A DNA stretch of 64,000 bases, taken from Xylophilus sp. (GTDB taxonomy: Bacteria; Pseudomonadota; Gammaproteobacteria; Burkholderiales; Burkholderiaceae_C). The stretch covers positions 62,001-126,000 of the forward strand of contig WNDY01000005.1 in assembly GCA_009914555.1 (NCBI GenBank), read 5' to 3'. This document shows positions 44,889-54,322 of this stretch, in pieces (position 1 is the stretch's first letter; every line of letters starts with the position of its first letter). The notes beneath the pieces are model-generated. The model did no database searches. It was given only the letters and a program-made list of their open reading frames with translations, and had not been told where the DNA came from. The translations under genes were made by a program, and so were the position numbers.

Positions 44889-46769
44889 ATGAAAAACCGT
44901 TTCCACGCCGTGCGCATCGCCGCGCTCCCGCTGGCCCTGGCCGCCGCATTCCCCCTGTCCACCTTCGCCCAGGCCCTGTTCGCCCAGGCCGCCACCGACA
45001 GCGACCTGCGCGAGACGGTCGTGACCGCCACGCGCGTGGCCCAGCCGCTGTCCGATCTGGTGGCCGATGTCTCCATCGTCGATCGCAGCACCATCGAAGA
45101 CAGCGGCGCCGTCGGCGTGGCCGACCTGCTGGCCCGCCTGCCGGGCGTGGAAATTTCCCGCAATGGCGGCCAGGGCAGCAGCACCAGCGTGTTCCTGCGC
45201 GGCGCCGAATCGCGCTTCACCGCGGTCTACATCGACGGCGTGCGCGTCGATTCGCAGTCCACCGGCGGCGCGGTCTGGGAGCAGATCCCGCTGTCGCGCA
45301 TCGACCGCATCGAGGTGCTGCGCGGCCCGGCCGCCGCGGTCTACGGGTCGGATGCCGTCGGCGGTGTGATCCAGCTCTTCACCAGGAAGGGCGAGCCCGG
45401 CAGGCCGGTGCCCACCGTGGGCGTCGGCATCGGCAACCAGGGCACGCGCACGGCCGAGGCCGGCATCAGTGGCGCCTTCGGAGAGCGCGGCCAGGTCGAT
45501 TACGCGCTGGGCATCTCGCACGAGCGCAGCGACGGCTTCAATTCCCGCCCGATCGCCACGTCCAACCCGGACAAGGACGGCTTCCGCCGCACCTCGGCCA
45601 ACGCGCGCGTGGGCATCCAGATCGACCCGCGCCACCGCATCGACGGCACCTTCCTGGCGAGCGACCTGAATTCGCAGTACGACGGCTCCGCGGCCACGGC
45701 GTTGGTGGACGACGACCGCAACAAGCACCTGCTGCGCACCGGCGGCCTGACCTGGTCGGCGCAGTGGACCGAGGCGTACTCGACCAAGCTCCAGGTCGCC
45801 GATTCGTACAGCAAGTACAGCACCCAGCCGTCGTTCTACATCACCGAGACCCAACTGCGCAGCTACCTGTTCCAGAACGAGTACCGCCTGGGCGCCCACC
45901 TGTTCACCGCTGCGCTGGAGCGCCGCGAGGACCAGTTGACCAACCCCTCCGACGGCTACTCGGCCACGCTCGACCGCAAGCGTTCGCAGAACGCGCTGGC
46001 CCTGGGCTATGGCTTCAAGAGCGGCGTGCATGGGGTGCAGGCCAACCTGCGCCGCGACGACGACAGCGAGTTCGGCGGCAAGACCACCGGCAGCGCCGCC
46101 TATGGCCTGGAGATCACGCGCAACCTGCGCGCGACCGTCTCGGCCGGCACCTCGTTCCGCGCGCCCACGCTGTACCAGCGCTTCAGCGAATACGGCGTCG
46201 GCAGCCTCCAGCCCGAAGAGGGCCGCAACGTCGAGGCCGGCCTGCGCTGGAGCGAAGGCGCGACCAGCCTGGGCGCCGTGGTTTACCGCAACCGCGTGCG
46301 CAACCTGATCGTCTACGGCGCCGCGGGTGCCTGCGCGTCGCCGTACGGCTGCTACCAGAACGTCGGCCGGGCCGAATACGAGGGCGTGACGCTGTCGGCC
46401 GCGCACACGCTGGGCGGCGTCTCGCTGCGCGGCTCGGTGGACTTCCAGGACCCGCGCGACCTGGACAGCGGCAAGCTGCTGGCCCGCCGCACGCGCCGCC
46501 ACGCCAGCCTGGGCGCGGACACCCGCATCGCCGGCTGGACGGTCGGCGCCGAGGCCCAGTTCTCCGGCTACCGCTGGGACAACGCGGCCAACACCAACCG
46601 TCTGGGCGGCTACGGTGTGCTGAACCTGCATGCCAGCACCGCGATCGCGCGCGACTTCACGCTGCTGGCGCGCATCGACAATGTGGCCGACAAGGACTAC
46701 CAGCTCGCGCGCACCTATGCGACGCCCGGCCGCGTGTTCTACGTCGGCCTAAAGTGGCAGCCGCAATAA
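44889..46769 (+). CDS. btuB: TonB-dependent cobalamin receptor
   Basis: Outer-membrane receptor of 626 residues. Signal peptide to LSTFAQA, TonB box ETVVTATRV, plug SDLVADVSIVDRSTIEDSG and IEVLRGPAAAVYGSDAVGGVIQLFTRKG, then a beta-barrel ending VFYVGLKWQPQ with terminal-strand aromatics. The riboswitch and following cobalamin genes fix the substrate. Confidence 0.94.
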   Translation: MKNRFHAVRIAALPLALAAAFPLSTFAQALFAQAATDSDLRETVVTATRVAQPLSDLVADVSIVDRSTIEDSGAVGVADLLARLPGVEISRNGGQGSSTSVFLRGAESRFTAVYIDGVRVDSQSTGGAVWEQIPLSRIDRIEVLRGPAAAVYGSDAVGGVIQLFTRKGEPGRPVPTVGVGIGNQGTRTAEAGISGAFGERGQVDYALGISHERSDGFNSRPIATSNPDKDGFRRTSANARVGIQIDPRHRIDGTFLASDLNSQYDGSAATALVDDDRNKHLLRTGGLTWSAQWTEAYSTKLQVADSYSKYSTQPSFYITETQLRSYLFQNEYRLGAHLFTAALERREDQLTNPSDGYSATLDRKRSQNALALGYGFKSGVHGVQANLRRDDDSEFGGKTTGSAAYGLEITRNLRATVSAGTSFRAPTLYQRFSEYGVGSLQPEEGRNVEAGLRWSEGATSLGAVVYRNRVRNLIVYGAAGACASPYGCYQNVGRAEYEGVTLSAAHTLGGVSLRGSVDFQDPRDLDSGKLLARRTRRHASLGADTRIAGWTVGAEAQFSGYRWDNAANTNRLGGYGVLNLHASTAIARDFTLLARIDNVADKDYQLARTYATPGRVFYVGLKWQPQ

Positions 46770-46782
46770 GGCCGCTGGCTGC

Positions 46783-48090
46783 GTGGCGGTGAACGCCTGC
46801 CCCGCCGTGCTCGTGGCCGCGCCGGCCTCGGGCCAGGGCAAGACCACGGTGGCTGTGGCGCTGGCGCGGCTGCACGCGCGCGCCGGCCGCCGGGTGCGCA
46901 TGTTCAAGTGCGGACCGGATTTCCTCGACCCGTTTTGGCATGTGCTGGCCAGCGGCGCGCCGGCGCATCCGCTGGACCTGTGGATGAACGGCGCGGCCGA
47001 TTGCGCCGCGCGCCTGCACGAGGCGGCGGGCTGTGCCGACCTGATCGTCGTCGAAGGCGCGATGGGCCTCTACGATGGCGCGCCGAACGCGGCCGACCTG
47101 GCGCGGCGCTTCGACCTGCCGGTGCTGGCGGTCGTCGACGCCGGCGCCATGGCCGCCACCTTCGGGGCCGTCGCGCACGGCCTGCGCACCTGGAAGCCCG
47201 GCCTGCGCTGGGCCGGCGTGCTGGCCAACCGCGTGGCCGGCGAGCGCCATGCGGCCATGCTGCACGACAAACTGGACGCGGAGGCCAACTGGCTCGGCGC
47301 GCTGCCGCGCGGCGAGGCGTTTACGCTGCCGTCGCGCCACCTGGGGCTGACGGCGGCGGCCGAGGTGGACGACGCCGCGGCGCGCCTCGATGCCGCGGCC
47401 GATGCGCTGGCCGCCGCGCCGCTGGGGCAGGCGGACCTCGCGCCATGGACCGTGGAATTCGCTCCGCCGCCCGCGGCCGGGCCCGTGGAGCCGCTGCTCC
47501 GGGGCCGCACCATCGCGGTTGCCCGCGATGCGGCTTTCTGCTTCATTTACCAGGCCAACCTCGACACGCTGGTTGCGCTTGGCGCCCGGCTGGCCTTCTT
47601 CTCGCCGCTTGCAGGCGATGACCTGCCTGCCTGCGATGCGGTCTGGCTGCCCGGCGGCTATCCGGAACTGCATGCCGCACGCCTGGCCGGCTGCACCCGG
47701 CTGCGCGACGCCCTGCGCGCCCACGCCGCGCGCGGCGCGCCCGTGTGGGCAGAATGCGGCGGCATGATGGTTCTGTTCGATACGCTAGCCGCCGCGGATG
47801 GCCGGCGGCACCCGCTGTGGGGACTGCTGCCCGGCCAGGCCGCGATGCATCCCCGCCTGGCCGCGCTCGGCCCCCGGCAGTGGCACGGTGCGGCGGGCAC
47901 GCTGCGCGACCACACCTTCCATTATTCGACCTGCACGACGCCGCTGGCGCCCGCGGCACACGCCAGCCGGCCCGACGGCACGGCCGGCGAGGCCGCCTAC
48001 CGCGTGGGCAGCGTGCGGGCGAGCTACTTCCATGCCTGGTTCGCCTCCAGCCCGCGCGCCGCGGCCGCGCTGTTCGGGGGCGCGGCATGA
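46783..48090 (+). CDS. cobB: Cobyrinate a,c-diamide synthase
   Basis: Glutamine amidotransferase of 435 residues that amidates corrin carboxylates. The N-terminal synthetase domain has VLVAAPASGQGKTTVAVALARL (P-loop) and VEGAMGLYDG. The C-terminal class I glutamine amidotransferase domain has WLPGGYPELHA and the nucleophile Cys in WAECGGMMVL. GTG start; another in-frame GTG lies two codons on. Also known as CbiA. Confidence 0.92.
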   Translation: MAVNACPAVLVAAPASGQGKTTVAVALARLHARAGRRVRMFKCGPDFLDPFWHVLASGAPAHPLDLWMNGAADCAARLHEAAGCADLIVVEGAMGLYDGAPNAADLARRFDLPVLAVVDAGAMAATFGAVAHGLRTWKPGLRWAGVLANRVAGERHAAMLHDKLDAEANWLGALPRGEAFTLPSRHLGLTAAAEVDDAAARLDAAADALAAAPLGQADLAPWTVEFAPPPAAGPVEPLLRGRTIAVARDAAFCFIYQANLDTLVALGARLAFFSPLAGDDLPACDAVWLPGGYPELHAARLAGCTRLRDALRAHAARGAPVWAECGGMMVLFDTLAAADGRRHPLWGLLPGQAAMHPRLAALGPRQWHGAAGTLRDHTFHYSTCTTPLAPAAHASRPDGTAGEAAYRVGSVRASYFHAWFASSPRAAAALFGGAA

Positions 48091-48650
48091 CGCGGCGGTC
48101 CGAACTCATCCTCGGCGGCCAGAAGAACGGCAAGTCGCGCCGGGCCGAACTGCTCGCGCGTGACTGGCTGGCCAGCGCGCCGCGGCGCCGCTCCGTGCTC
48201 ATCGCCACGGGCGAGCCCTGGGACGACGAGATGCGCGCGCGCATCGCGCGCCATCGCGCCGAGCGCGCCGCCCGCGTGCCGGGCCTGGCGACGGTCGAGG
48301 AAGCGCTGGACCTGCCCGGGGCGCTGCTGCGCGAGAGCCGCGCCGATACGCTGGTCGTCGTCGACTGCCTCACGCTCTGGCTCACCAACCTCGCCATGCC
48401 TGCCGCGCCGCGCACCGGCGGCCCGGCGCCCGGGCAGGCCGCCGATGCGCTGGCCCGGGCCATCGGCCGGACGGCCGGGCCGGTGGTGCTGGTCTCCAAC
48501 GAGATCGGCCTGGGCGTGGTTCCGATGGGCCGCGAGGTGCGGGCCTTCGTTGACGGCCTGGGGCGCCTCAACCAGGCTGCGGCGGCCGCCTGCGACCGCG
48601 TCGTGCTGATGGCCGCCGGGCTGCCGCTGGTCGTGAAGGACGCCCGGTGA
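48087..48650 (+). CDS. cobU: Adenosylcobinamide kinase / cobinamide-phosphate guanylyltransferase
   Basis: Bifunctional enzyme of 187 residues building the nucleotide loop. LILGGQKNGKSRRAELLA is the P-loop (Gly-Gln-Lys-Asn-Gly-Lys-Ser, with N for the usual S), LIATGEPWDDEMRARI contains the kinase block, and VVVDCLTLWLTNL plus VSNEIGLGVVP are the hallmark motifs. The His that accepts GMP is in RIARHRAER. ATGA overlap with cobB. Confidence 0.93.
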   Translation: MTRRSELILGGQKNGKSRRAELLARDWLASAPRRRSVLIATGEPWDDEMRARIARHRAERAARVPGLATVEEALDLPGALLRESRADTLVVVDCLTLWLTNLAMPAAPRTGGPAPGQAADALARAIGRTAGPVVLVSNEIGLGVVPMGREVRAFVDGLGRLNQAAAAACDRVVLMAAGLPLVVKDAR

Positions 48651-49534
48651 CCCGAAGCCGTGCCCTCCGCCGGCTGCTGCTGGCCGCCTGCTGCGCGGCG
48701 CTGTCCGTGCAGGCCGCCGCCGCCGAGCCGGTCACGCTCACCGACGACCGCGGCCGCGCCGTCAGGCTCGCGCGCGCGCCGCAGCGCATCGTGAGCCTGC
48801 TGCCCTCGCTGACCGAAAGCGTCTGCGCGCTGGGCGAATGCGCGCGGCTGGTGGGTGTGGACCGCTATTCCAACTGGCCCGATGCGGTGCAGCGCCTGCC
48901 GCAGGTGGGCGGCGGGCTGGACCCGAGCATCGAGGCCATCGTCGCGCTGCGGCCGGACCTCGTGCTGGCCAGCACCGCGTCGCGCGCCAGCGAGCGGCTG
49001 GAGGCGCTGGGCATCGCCGTGGCCGCCTTCGAGCCGCGCAGCTATGCCGACAGCCGGCGCGTGCTCGACGGCGTGGCCCGCGTGCTGGACGTGGACGACG
49101 CCCGCGCCGCGCGGCTGTGGCGCGAGATCGAGGCCGGCGTGCAGGCCGCGGCGCAGTCGCTGCCGGCGCGCGCCCGCCATGCGCGCGTGTACTTCGAGGT
49201 CAGCCGCGGCCCGTACGCGGCCGGCGAGTCGTCGTTCATCGGCGAGACGCTGGCCCGGCTGGGCGTGCGCAACGTGGTGCCGCGCTTCCTCGGGCCGTAT
49301 CCGCGGCTCAACCCCGAATTCGTCGTGCGCGCCGATCCGGACGTGATCATGGTCGGCAACCGCAGCATGCAGACCATGGTGCCGTACCCGGGCTGGCAGG
49401 GCATGCGGGCGCTGCGCGAGAACCGCGTCTGCGTGTTCGGCCCCGGCGACGCCGAGGTGGTGGTGCGTCCCGGCCCGCGCCTGGCCGAAGCCGCGCGCGT
49501 CATGGCGCGATGCCTGGCGGAGAAGGCGCCGTGA
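48647..49534 (+). CDS. btuF: Periplasmic cobalamin-binding protein
   Basis: Class III solute-binding protein of 295 residues with signal peptide ending VQAAAA. APQRIVSLLPSLTESVCALGECARLVGVDRYSNWP is typical of BtuF, and the two lobes are joined by a long helix. GTG start overlaps the cobU stop. It delivers cobalamin to BtuCD. Confidence 0.9.
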   Translation: MTRSRALRRLLLAACCAALSVQAAAAEPVTLTDDRGRAVRLARAPQRIVSLLPSLTESVCALGECARLVGVDRYSNWPDAVQRLPQVGGGLDPSIEAIVALRPDLVLASTASRASERLEALGIAVAAFEPRSYADSRRVLDGVARVLDVDDARAARLWREIEAGVQAAAQSLPARARHARVYFEVSRGPYAAGESSFIGETLARLGVRNVVPRFLGPYPRLNPEFVVRADPDVIMVGNRSMQTMVPYPGWQGMRALRENRVCVFGPGDAEVVVRPGPRLAEAARVMARCLAEKAP

Positions 49535-49604
49535 TGGATACTCCCCGCAGATACGGCGTATTGCGACCGCCATTCAAGCGTAAAGGCGCTATGGTGGTCG
49601 GAGT

Positions 49605-50657
49605 ATGAGTGGCATGCCGTCCCGCGCCGTCCTCGCCGCGGCGTTCGATCCGGGCCGTGCCGGCCGCCGCGCCGCCTGGCTCGGGCTGTGGCTCGCGCTG
49701 GCGGGCGTGCTGCTGCTGGCCGCCGGCACCAGCGTCGGCAGCACCGGCTGGACCAGCCTGCGCGACCTGCTGCAAGGCGATGCCGTGGCCCGCCAGATCG
49801 TCTGGGACATCCGCCTGCCGCGCAGCATCGGCGCCTGGCTGACGGGCGCGCTGCTGGGCCTGGCCGGCGCGGTGGCGCAGGGACTGTTCCGCAATCCGCT
49901 GGCCGACCCGTACCTGCTGGGCAGCGCCTCGGGCGCGGCGCTCGGCGGCGCGGTGGCGATGGCGCTGTTCGGCGTCTCGCCGCTGGCGGCGCAGTGGCTG
50001 GCGCGCATCGGCATCACCGGCATGGCCTTCGCGGGCGCCGCGGGCGCGGTGGCGCTCACGCTGGTGCTGGCGCGCGGCGTGCAGCACACGCTGCGGCTGC
50101 TGCTGGCCGGCGTGATCGTCGGCGTGGTGCTGGGCGCGGCGCGCGACCTGGTGGAACTGGCCTCGCCCGAGATCCTGCAGGCCATGCAGGCGTTCACGCT
50201 AGGCAGCACCGGCTTCGTCGGCTGGGCGGCCTGCGGCCTGATGGCCGTGGCCTGGAGCCTCTGCGCGCTGGGCGCCGGAATGCTGGCGCGGGCGCTCGAC
50301 GGGCTCACGCTCGGCGAGGCCACCGCCGCCAGCCTGGGCCTGCCGCTGGCGCCGATGCGCGCCGCGCTGATCGCGGTGATGGCGCTGGCCACCGGCACGG
50401 CCGTGGCGCAGACCGGGCTGATCGCCTTCGTCGGGCTGGCGGCGCCGCACCTGGTGCGCTCCATCGTCAAGACCACGCATGGGCGGCACATCCTGCTGGC
50501 GAGCCTGATGGGAGCGGTGCTGCTGCTGGCGGCGGACATCCTCGCGTGCTGGCTGCTGGCGCCGCAGGAACTGCCGGTGGGGGTGCTGACCGCTGTGCTG
50601 GGCGGGTCCTATCTGCTGTGGTTGATGCACCGGGGGGTGCGGGCGGGGGGCTTGTGA
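49605..50657 (+). CDS. btuC: Cobalamin ABC importer permease
   Basis: FecCD-family permease of 350 residues with about ten helices. Family blocks are LPRSIGAWLTGALLGLAGAVAQGLFRNPLADPYLLGSASGAALG and GLIAFVGLAAPHLVR. The 70-bp gap before it carries an inverted pair of GGAGTAT-like boxes (49538-49545 and 49600-49606) but no 53-bp direct pair. Confidence 0.92.
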   Translation: MSGMPSRAVLAAAFDPGRAGRRAAWLGLWLALAGVLLLAAGTSVGSTGWTSLRDLLQGDAVARQIVWDIRLPRSIGAWLTGALLGLAGAVAQGLFRNPLADPYLLGSASGAALGGAVAMALFGVSPLAAQWLARIGITGMAFAGAAGAVALTLVLARGVQHTLRLLLAGVIVGVVLGAARDLVELASPEILQAMQAFTLGSTGFVGWAACGLMAVAWSLCALGAGMLARALDGLTLGEATAASLGLPLAPMRAALIAVMALATGTAVAQTGLIAFVGLAAPHLVRSIVKTTHGRHILLASLMGAVLLLAADILACWLLAPQELPVGVLTAVLGGSYLLWLMHRGVRAGGL

Positions 50658-51084
50658 TGGGTCTCTGGTTTTCCTCCCTCTCCCTCTGGGAGAGGATTGG
50701 GGTGAGGGCTCTTGTGCGCCGGGAGCTGGCGCTGCCTCTTGGCTGCTTCCCGGAGCCGGGTCTCGCCCCGGCGGGCGACTCACTTTCTTTTGCTTCGCCA
50801 AAAGAAAGCAAGCAAAGAAAAGGCGACCCTGCTGGCTGCGTCCCTCCGCTTCGCTGCGGGCAACCTGCGGTGCTCGCTTCAGTCGGGGGCCGCCGAAACT
50901 CGCTTCGCTCAATCAATCGTCGGCCCTTTTTCCGACTGAAGCTGTGCTCCTCGGCGCATCCAGAAGGGAGGTGGATACCACACGGGCCATCGCTGCGCTC
51001 GGCCTGGCCTTCGGGGCGCACTGTGTGCGCACCCGCTCGCTTCGGGAAGCAGGGTCGACACCGGGTTCAGCCAGGAGCATTCCG
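50658..51084. repeat. Dispersed Burkholderiales-type repeat block between btuC and btuD
   Basis: The gap of 427 bp has no gene. It begins with the stem CTCTCCC-TCT-GGGAGAG (50678-50694) within the familiar CCTCCCTCTCCCTCTGGGAG element followed by GATTGGGGTGAGGG. It continues with a hairpin of the CTTTCTTTTG type and a stretch rich in short GCTTCG motifs (CTTCGCTGCGGG, GCTTCGGGAAGC). I recognise this as an intergenic repeat common in Comamonadaceae and related genomes; its function is unknown. It splits an otherwise tight btuFCD set. Confidence 0.7.
50783..50808 (+). terminator. Hairpin CTTTCTTTTG-CTTCGC-CAAAAGAAAG
   Basis: Ten-base perfect arms and a six-base loop. It resembles a terminator stem but is followed by a purine-rich run (CAAGCAAAGAAAAGG) and not by T residues on this strand, so it may work poorly as an intrinsic terminator. 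Part of the dispersed repeat. Confidence 0.4.
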
Positions 51085-51846
51085 ATGATCCTGGCCGCCA
51101 CAGCCCTCGAAGTCCACCTGAGCCGCACCCCCGTGCTCCACGGCCTGGACCTGGCCTTCGCCCGCGGCCGCTGGACCAGCATCGTCGGCCCCAACGGCGC
51201 CGGCAAGTCCACGCTGCTGCGGGCGCTGGCGGGCCTGCTGCCGGTCCATGCCGGGCGGGTCGCGCTCGACGACCGGCCGCTCGCCGGCTGGCCCGCCCGC
51301 GCGCGCGCCCGCACCCTGGCCTGGCTGGGCCAGAACGAGGGGGGCGCCGACGACCTCAGCGTCTACGACGTCGCCATGCTCGGCCGCCTGCCGCACCGCG
51401 CCTGGCTCGCGCCGCCGTCGCCGGCCGACCATGCGGCCGTGGAACAGGCCCTGCGCGCCACCGGCGCCTGGGACTGGCAGGGGCGGCCGCTCGGCCGGCT
51501 GTCGGGCGGCGAGCGCCAGCGCGTGCTGCTCGCGCGCGTGCTCGCGGTGCAGGCGCCGGTGCTGCTGATGGACGAACCGCTGGCCAACCTCGATCCACCG
51601 CACCAGGCCGACTGGATCGCCATCGTGCGCGGCCTGGCGGCCCACGGCACCACCGTGGTCAGCGTGCTGCACGAAGTCTCGGTCGCCTTGCAGGCCGAGG
51701 ACCTGGCCGTGATGGCCGCGGGCCGGCTGCTGCACCACGGTCCCACGGCCGACGCGGCCACGCACCGCGCGCTGGAAGCCGTGTTCGACCACCGCATCGC
51801 CGTGCGCAGCCTCGACGGCCAGTGGCTGGCGATCCCCCGAACCTGA
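51085..51846 (+). CDS. btuD: Cobalamin ABC importer ATP-binding protein
   Basis: ATPase of 253 residues: Walker [13 protein letters not shown], signature [17 protein letters not shown], Walker [13 protein letters not shown] and switch VLHEVSVAL. FecE/BtuD type by sequence around LAWLGQNE. It lies 427 bp after btuC because of the repeat block but is in the same direction. Confidence 0.9.
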   Translation: MILAATALEVHLSRTPVLHGLDLAFARGRWTSIVGPNGAGKSTLLRALAGLLPVHAGRVALDDRPLAGWPARARARTLAWLGQNEGGADDLSVYDVAMLGRLPHRAWLAPPSPADHAAVEQALRATGAWDWQGRPLGRLSGGERQRVLLARVLAVQAPVLLMDEPLANLDPPHQADWIAIVRGLAAHGTTVVSVLHEVSVALQAEDLAVMAAGRLLHHGPTADAATHRALEAVFDHRIAVRSLDGQWLAIPRT

Positions 51847-51871
51847 ATCCGACGGACGAGAACAACGCACC

Positions 51872-52306
51872 ATGCAGATCGAGACCCCGCCGAGCACCAA
51901 GCCCTACGAGAAGCCCGCCGGCGAGCACCGCATCTTCGAACAGCTCGGCATCCCGATCGAAGGGCTGGGCGACGGTTTCAGCTGGAAGAGCCAGGACCTG
52001 GAGCAGTCCGCCGCCCTCGCGCGCGCCGGCTGGCAGCGGGCGCGCGCGGCCATCCTCGGCGGCGGGCACTTCCTCGTCGTGCTCGACGAGATCACCTATC
52101 CACTCGTCTACGGCTGGCTGCCGCTCAATGGGCAGGAAGGCGTGCTCGCCACGCTGCGCAACCGTCCGCGCGACGTGCACGTGGTGCTGACGGGCCGCCG
52201 CTGCCCGCAGGAGATCATCGACATTGCCGACACCGTGACCGAGATGGCCAAGGTGAAGCATGCGTTCGATGCGGGCATTCCGGCCCAGCGCGGCATCGAG
52301 GACTGA
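51872..52306 (+). CDS. cobO: Cob(I)alamin adenosyltransferase CobO lacking its P-loop (internal deletion)
   Basis: CobO transfers adenosyl from ATP to corrinoid Co(I). This copy has 144 residues against about 190-200 in the family. KPYEKPAGE, the normal N-terminus, runs directly into [26 protein letters not shown], the second half. The segment that should lie between, with the ATP-binding P-loop and about 45-50 residues, is absent without loss of frame. The remainder ([50 protein letters not shown]) is intact. Deletion between two GE(R/H)R-encoding repeats is a likely cause. Without the P-loop it should not bind ATP. Confidence 0.88.
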   Translation: MQIETPPSTKPYEKPAGEHRIFEQLGIPIEGLGDGFSWKSQDLEQSAALARAGWQRARAAILGGGHFLVVLDEITYPLVYGWLPLNGQEGVLATLRNRPRDVHVVLTGRRCPQEIIDIADTVTEMAKVKHAFDAGIPAQRGIED

Positions 52307-52311
52307 CCGAC

Positions 52312-53262
52312 GTGGCGTCCGCCTGGCTGGCGCTCGCTCCGCTGGTCGCCCTCGCGGTGGACCGCCGGGCCGGCGAGCCGCCGGTGCGCTGGCATCCGGT
52401 GGCGTGGATGGGTCGGGCGCTGGGCAGCGCCAGCCCATTCGTTGCGCCACATGAGGACGACGCTGCCGTACCCTCGGCGCAGCGGCAATTCTTCGCCGGC
52501 GCCGCCTGCTGGATCGCCATCGCCGCTGTGGTGACGGCCATCGCCGCGGCCGTGCAGGCCCTGGTGGTGCTTTGGCTGCCCGCCTGGGCTGCGGCGCCGG
52601 TCCTGGGCCTGCTGCTCAAGCCGCTGCTGGCCTGGCGCATGCTGCGCGACGAAGTGCGGGCGGTGGAGACCGCATTGGCCGATTCGCTCGACGCCGGCCG
52701 CGCCCGGCTCGGCCGCCTGGTGAGCCGCGACGTGGCCCGGCTCTCGGCCGCCGAGGTGCGCGAGAGCGCCATCGAGTCGCTGGCCGAGAACCTCAACGAC
52801 TCGGTCGTCGCGCCGCTGTTCTGGTTCGCCGCCGCCGGCCTGCCGGGCGCCGCGCTCTACCGCTTCGCCAACACGGCCGATGCCATGTGGGGTTACAAGG
52901 GCTCCCGCGACGCGCGCGTGTGGAAATGGGCAGGCAAATGGGCGGCGCGGGCGGACGATGCGCTGTCGTGGCTGCCGGCGCGCGCCACGGCGGCGCTGAT
53001 CCTGCTGCTGGCCGCAGCACCCCGCGCGGCGTGGCGCGCGCTGCCGGCCGAGGCGCGCCGCACGCCGTCGCCCAACGGCGGCTGGCCGATGGGCGCGATG
53101 GCGCTCGCGCTGCGCATCCGGCTGGCAAAGCCTGGGGTGTATGTGCTCAATGGGGACGGCGACAGCCCGGTACAAAGGCATACCCCCCTGGCGATTGCCG
53201 TTGCCGGCAGGGCTGCGGCTGCTGCGGGGCTGTTGGCCGTGCTCGGCGCATGGCTTGCCTGA
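52312..53262 (+). CDS. cobD: Adenosylcobinamide-phosphate synthase
   Basis: Membrane protein of 316 residues (CobD/CbiB) that attaches aminopropanol phosphate to cobyric acid. LAVDRRAGEPPVRWHPVAWMG, LVSRDVARLSAAEVRESAIESLAENLNDSVVAPLFW and YRFANTADAMWGYK are the family blocks, and KPGVYVLN lies near the end. That last motif is written with GGG, TAT and AAT codons and coincides with a G-box, unlike the GC-rich codons around it. GTG start five bases after cobO. Confidence 0.92.
   Translation: MASAWLALAPLVALAVDRRAGEPPVRWHPVAWMGRALGSASPFVAPHEDDAAVPSAQRQFFAGAACWIAIAAVVTAIAAAVQALVVLWLPAWAAAPVLGLLLKPLLAWRMLRDEVRAVETALADSLDAGRARLGRLVSRDVARLSAAEVRESAIESLAENLNDSVVAPLFWFAAAGLPGAALYRFANTADAMWGYKGSRDARVWKWAGKWAARADDALSWLPARATAALILLLAAAPRAAWRALPAEARRTPSPNGGWPMGAMALALRIRLAKPGVYVLNGDGDSPVQRHTPLAIAVAGRAAAAAGLLAVLGAWLA
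53134..53188. repeat. Inverted pair of G-boxes inside cobD
   Basis: GGGGTGTATG at the left and, reversed, CATACCCCCC at the right. The left box and following bases, GTATGTGCTCAATG, are identical over 14 bases to copy 1 near 6.1 kb. Spacing and orientation differ from the 53-bp direct pairs, so it is a related but not equivalent arrangement. Confidence 0.4.
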
Positions 53263-53320
53263 CATGGCGGGCGGCGAGAGCGGCGCCGCCCTGCGGGGGC
53301 TTCCCCCGACAATCGGCCGG

Positions 53321-54310
53321 ATGACCGACTTTCCCCGGCCGGCGGCGCGGATGCACGGCGGCCCCGATGCGCTGGGTATGCCGGCGCACGACTTCTCGAC
53401 CAATGCCAACGCCTGCGGCCCCTGTCCCGAGGCGCTCGCCGCGGTGCAGGCGGCCGATGCCGCGCGCTATCCCGACGCCGGATACACCGCGCTGCGCGCG
53501 CGGCTGGCCGCCTTCCACGGCGTGGAGCCCGGGCGCGTCGTCATGGCCGGCAGCGCGAGCGAATGCATCTTCCGCATCACCGCCTGGGTGGCGCGGCAGG
53601 GCGGGGCCCGCGTGTGGCTGCCGGACCATGCCTATGGCGACTATGCCGATGCCGCCGCCGCCTGGGGCGGTGCACGCGCTGCGCAGCCGGCCGATGCCGA
53701 CCTCGCCTGGGCCTGCGAGCCTTCCAGCCCGATCGGCGGCACCGAGCCGGCCTATGCGCGCTGGGCACGGGCTGCCGCGGTCAAGGTGCTCGACTGCGCT
53801 TACGCGCCGCTGCGGCTCGAAGGCGCCGCGCCTGCCGTGCCGGCCGATGCCTGGCAACTGTGGACGCCCAACAAGGCCCTCGGCCTGACGGGCGTGCGGG
53901 CCGCCTATGCGATCGCGCCGCAGGGTCAGGGCGGCGCGGCAGACGCCCTGCGCGCGCTGGCGCCGTCCTGGCCGGTGGGAGCGCACGGCGTGGCGCTGCT
54001 GCAGGCCTGGACCGCGCCCGCGGCACAGGACTGGCTGGCCGCCAGCCGCGCCACGCTGCGCGGCTGGAAGGACCGCCAGGCGCTGATGCTGCAGACGCAC
54101 GGCTGGGGGCTGCTGCCGGGCGCTGCCAACTTCGTCTGCGCCCGGCCGCCGCAGCCGCTGGCGGCACTGCTGCCGGCGCTGCGCGCACGCGGCATCAAGC
54201 TGCGCGACTGCGCGTCGTTCGCCCTGCCGGGCCATGTGCGGCTCGGCGTGCTGGCGCCGGCATCGCAGCACGCGCTGGACGAGGCACTGCGCGCCCAGGT
54301 GAAAGACTGA
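53321..54310 (+). CDS. cobC: Threonine-phosphate decarboxylase-like PLP aminotransferase
   Basis: Class I/II PLP enzyme of 329 residues related to CobC/CobD(Salmonella), making aminopropanol phosphate from threonine phosphate. HDFSTNANACGPCPEAL is the N-terminal substrate block, and the PLP Lys is in WTPNKALGLTGVRAAYAI. An ATG at 53264 would add 19 residues; 53321 is preferred because MTDFPRPAARMHGG starts the family alignment. Last gene of the cobalamin operon; the next gene is convergent. Confidence 0.85.
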   Translation: MTDFPRPAARMHGGPDALGMPAHDFSTNANACGPCPEALAAVQAADAARYPDAGYTALRARLAAFHGVEPGRVVMAGSASECIFRITAWVARQGGARVWLPDHAYGDYADAAAAWGGARAAQPADADLAWACEPSSPIGGTEPAYARWARAAAVKVLDCAYAPLRLEGAAPAVPADAWQLWTPNKALGLTGVRAAYAIAPQGQGGAADALRALAPSWPVGAHGVALLQAWTAPAAQDWLAASRATLRGWKDRQALMLQTHGWGLLPGAANFVCARPPQPLAALLPALRARGIKLRDCASFALPGHVRLGVLAPASQHALDEALRAQVKD

Positions 54311-54322
54311 CGGCCGTTCGTC

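Noticed and set aside
49538..49606. Eighth copy of the 53-bp element before btuC
   Set aside because: The two GGAGTAT-type boxes are inverted and about 62 bp apart; no direct partner lies at 53 bp.
50783..50808. Confident intrinsic terminator for btuC
   Set aside because: The stem is perfect but a T-run does not follow on the coding strand, and the same hairpin belongs to a dispersed repeat.
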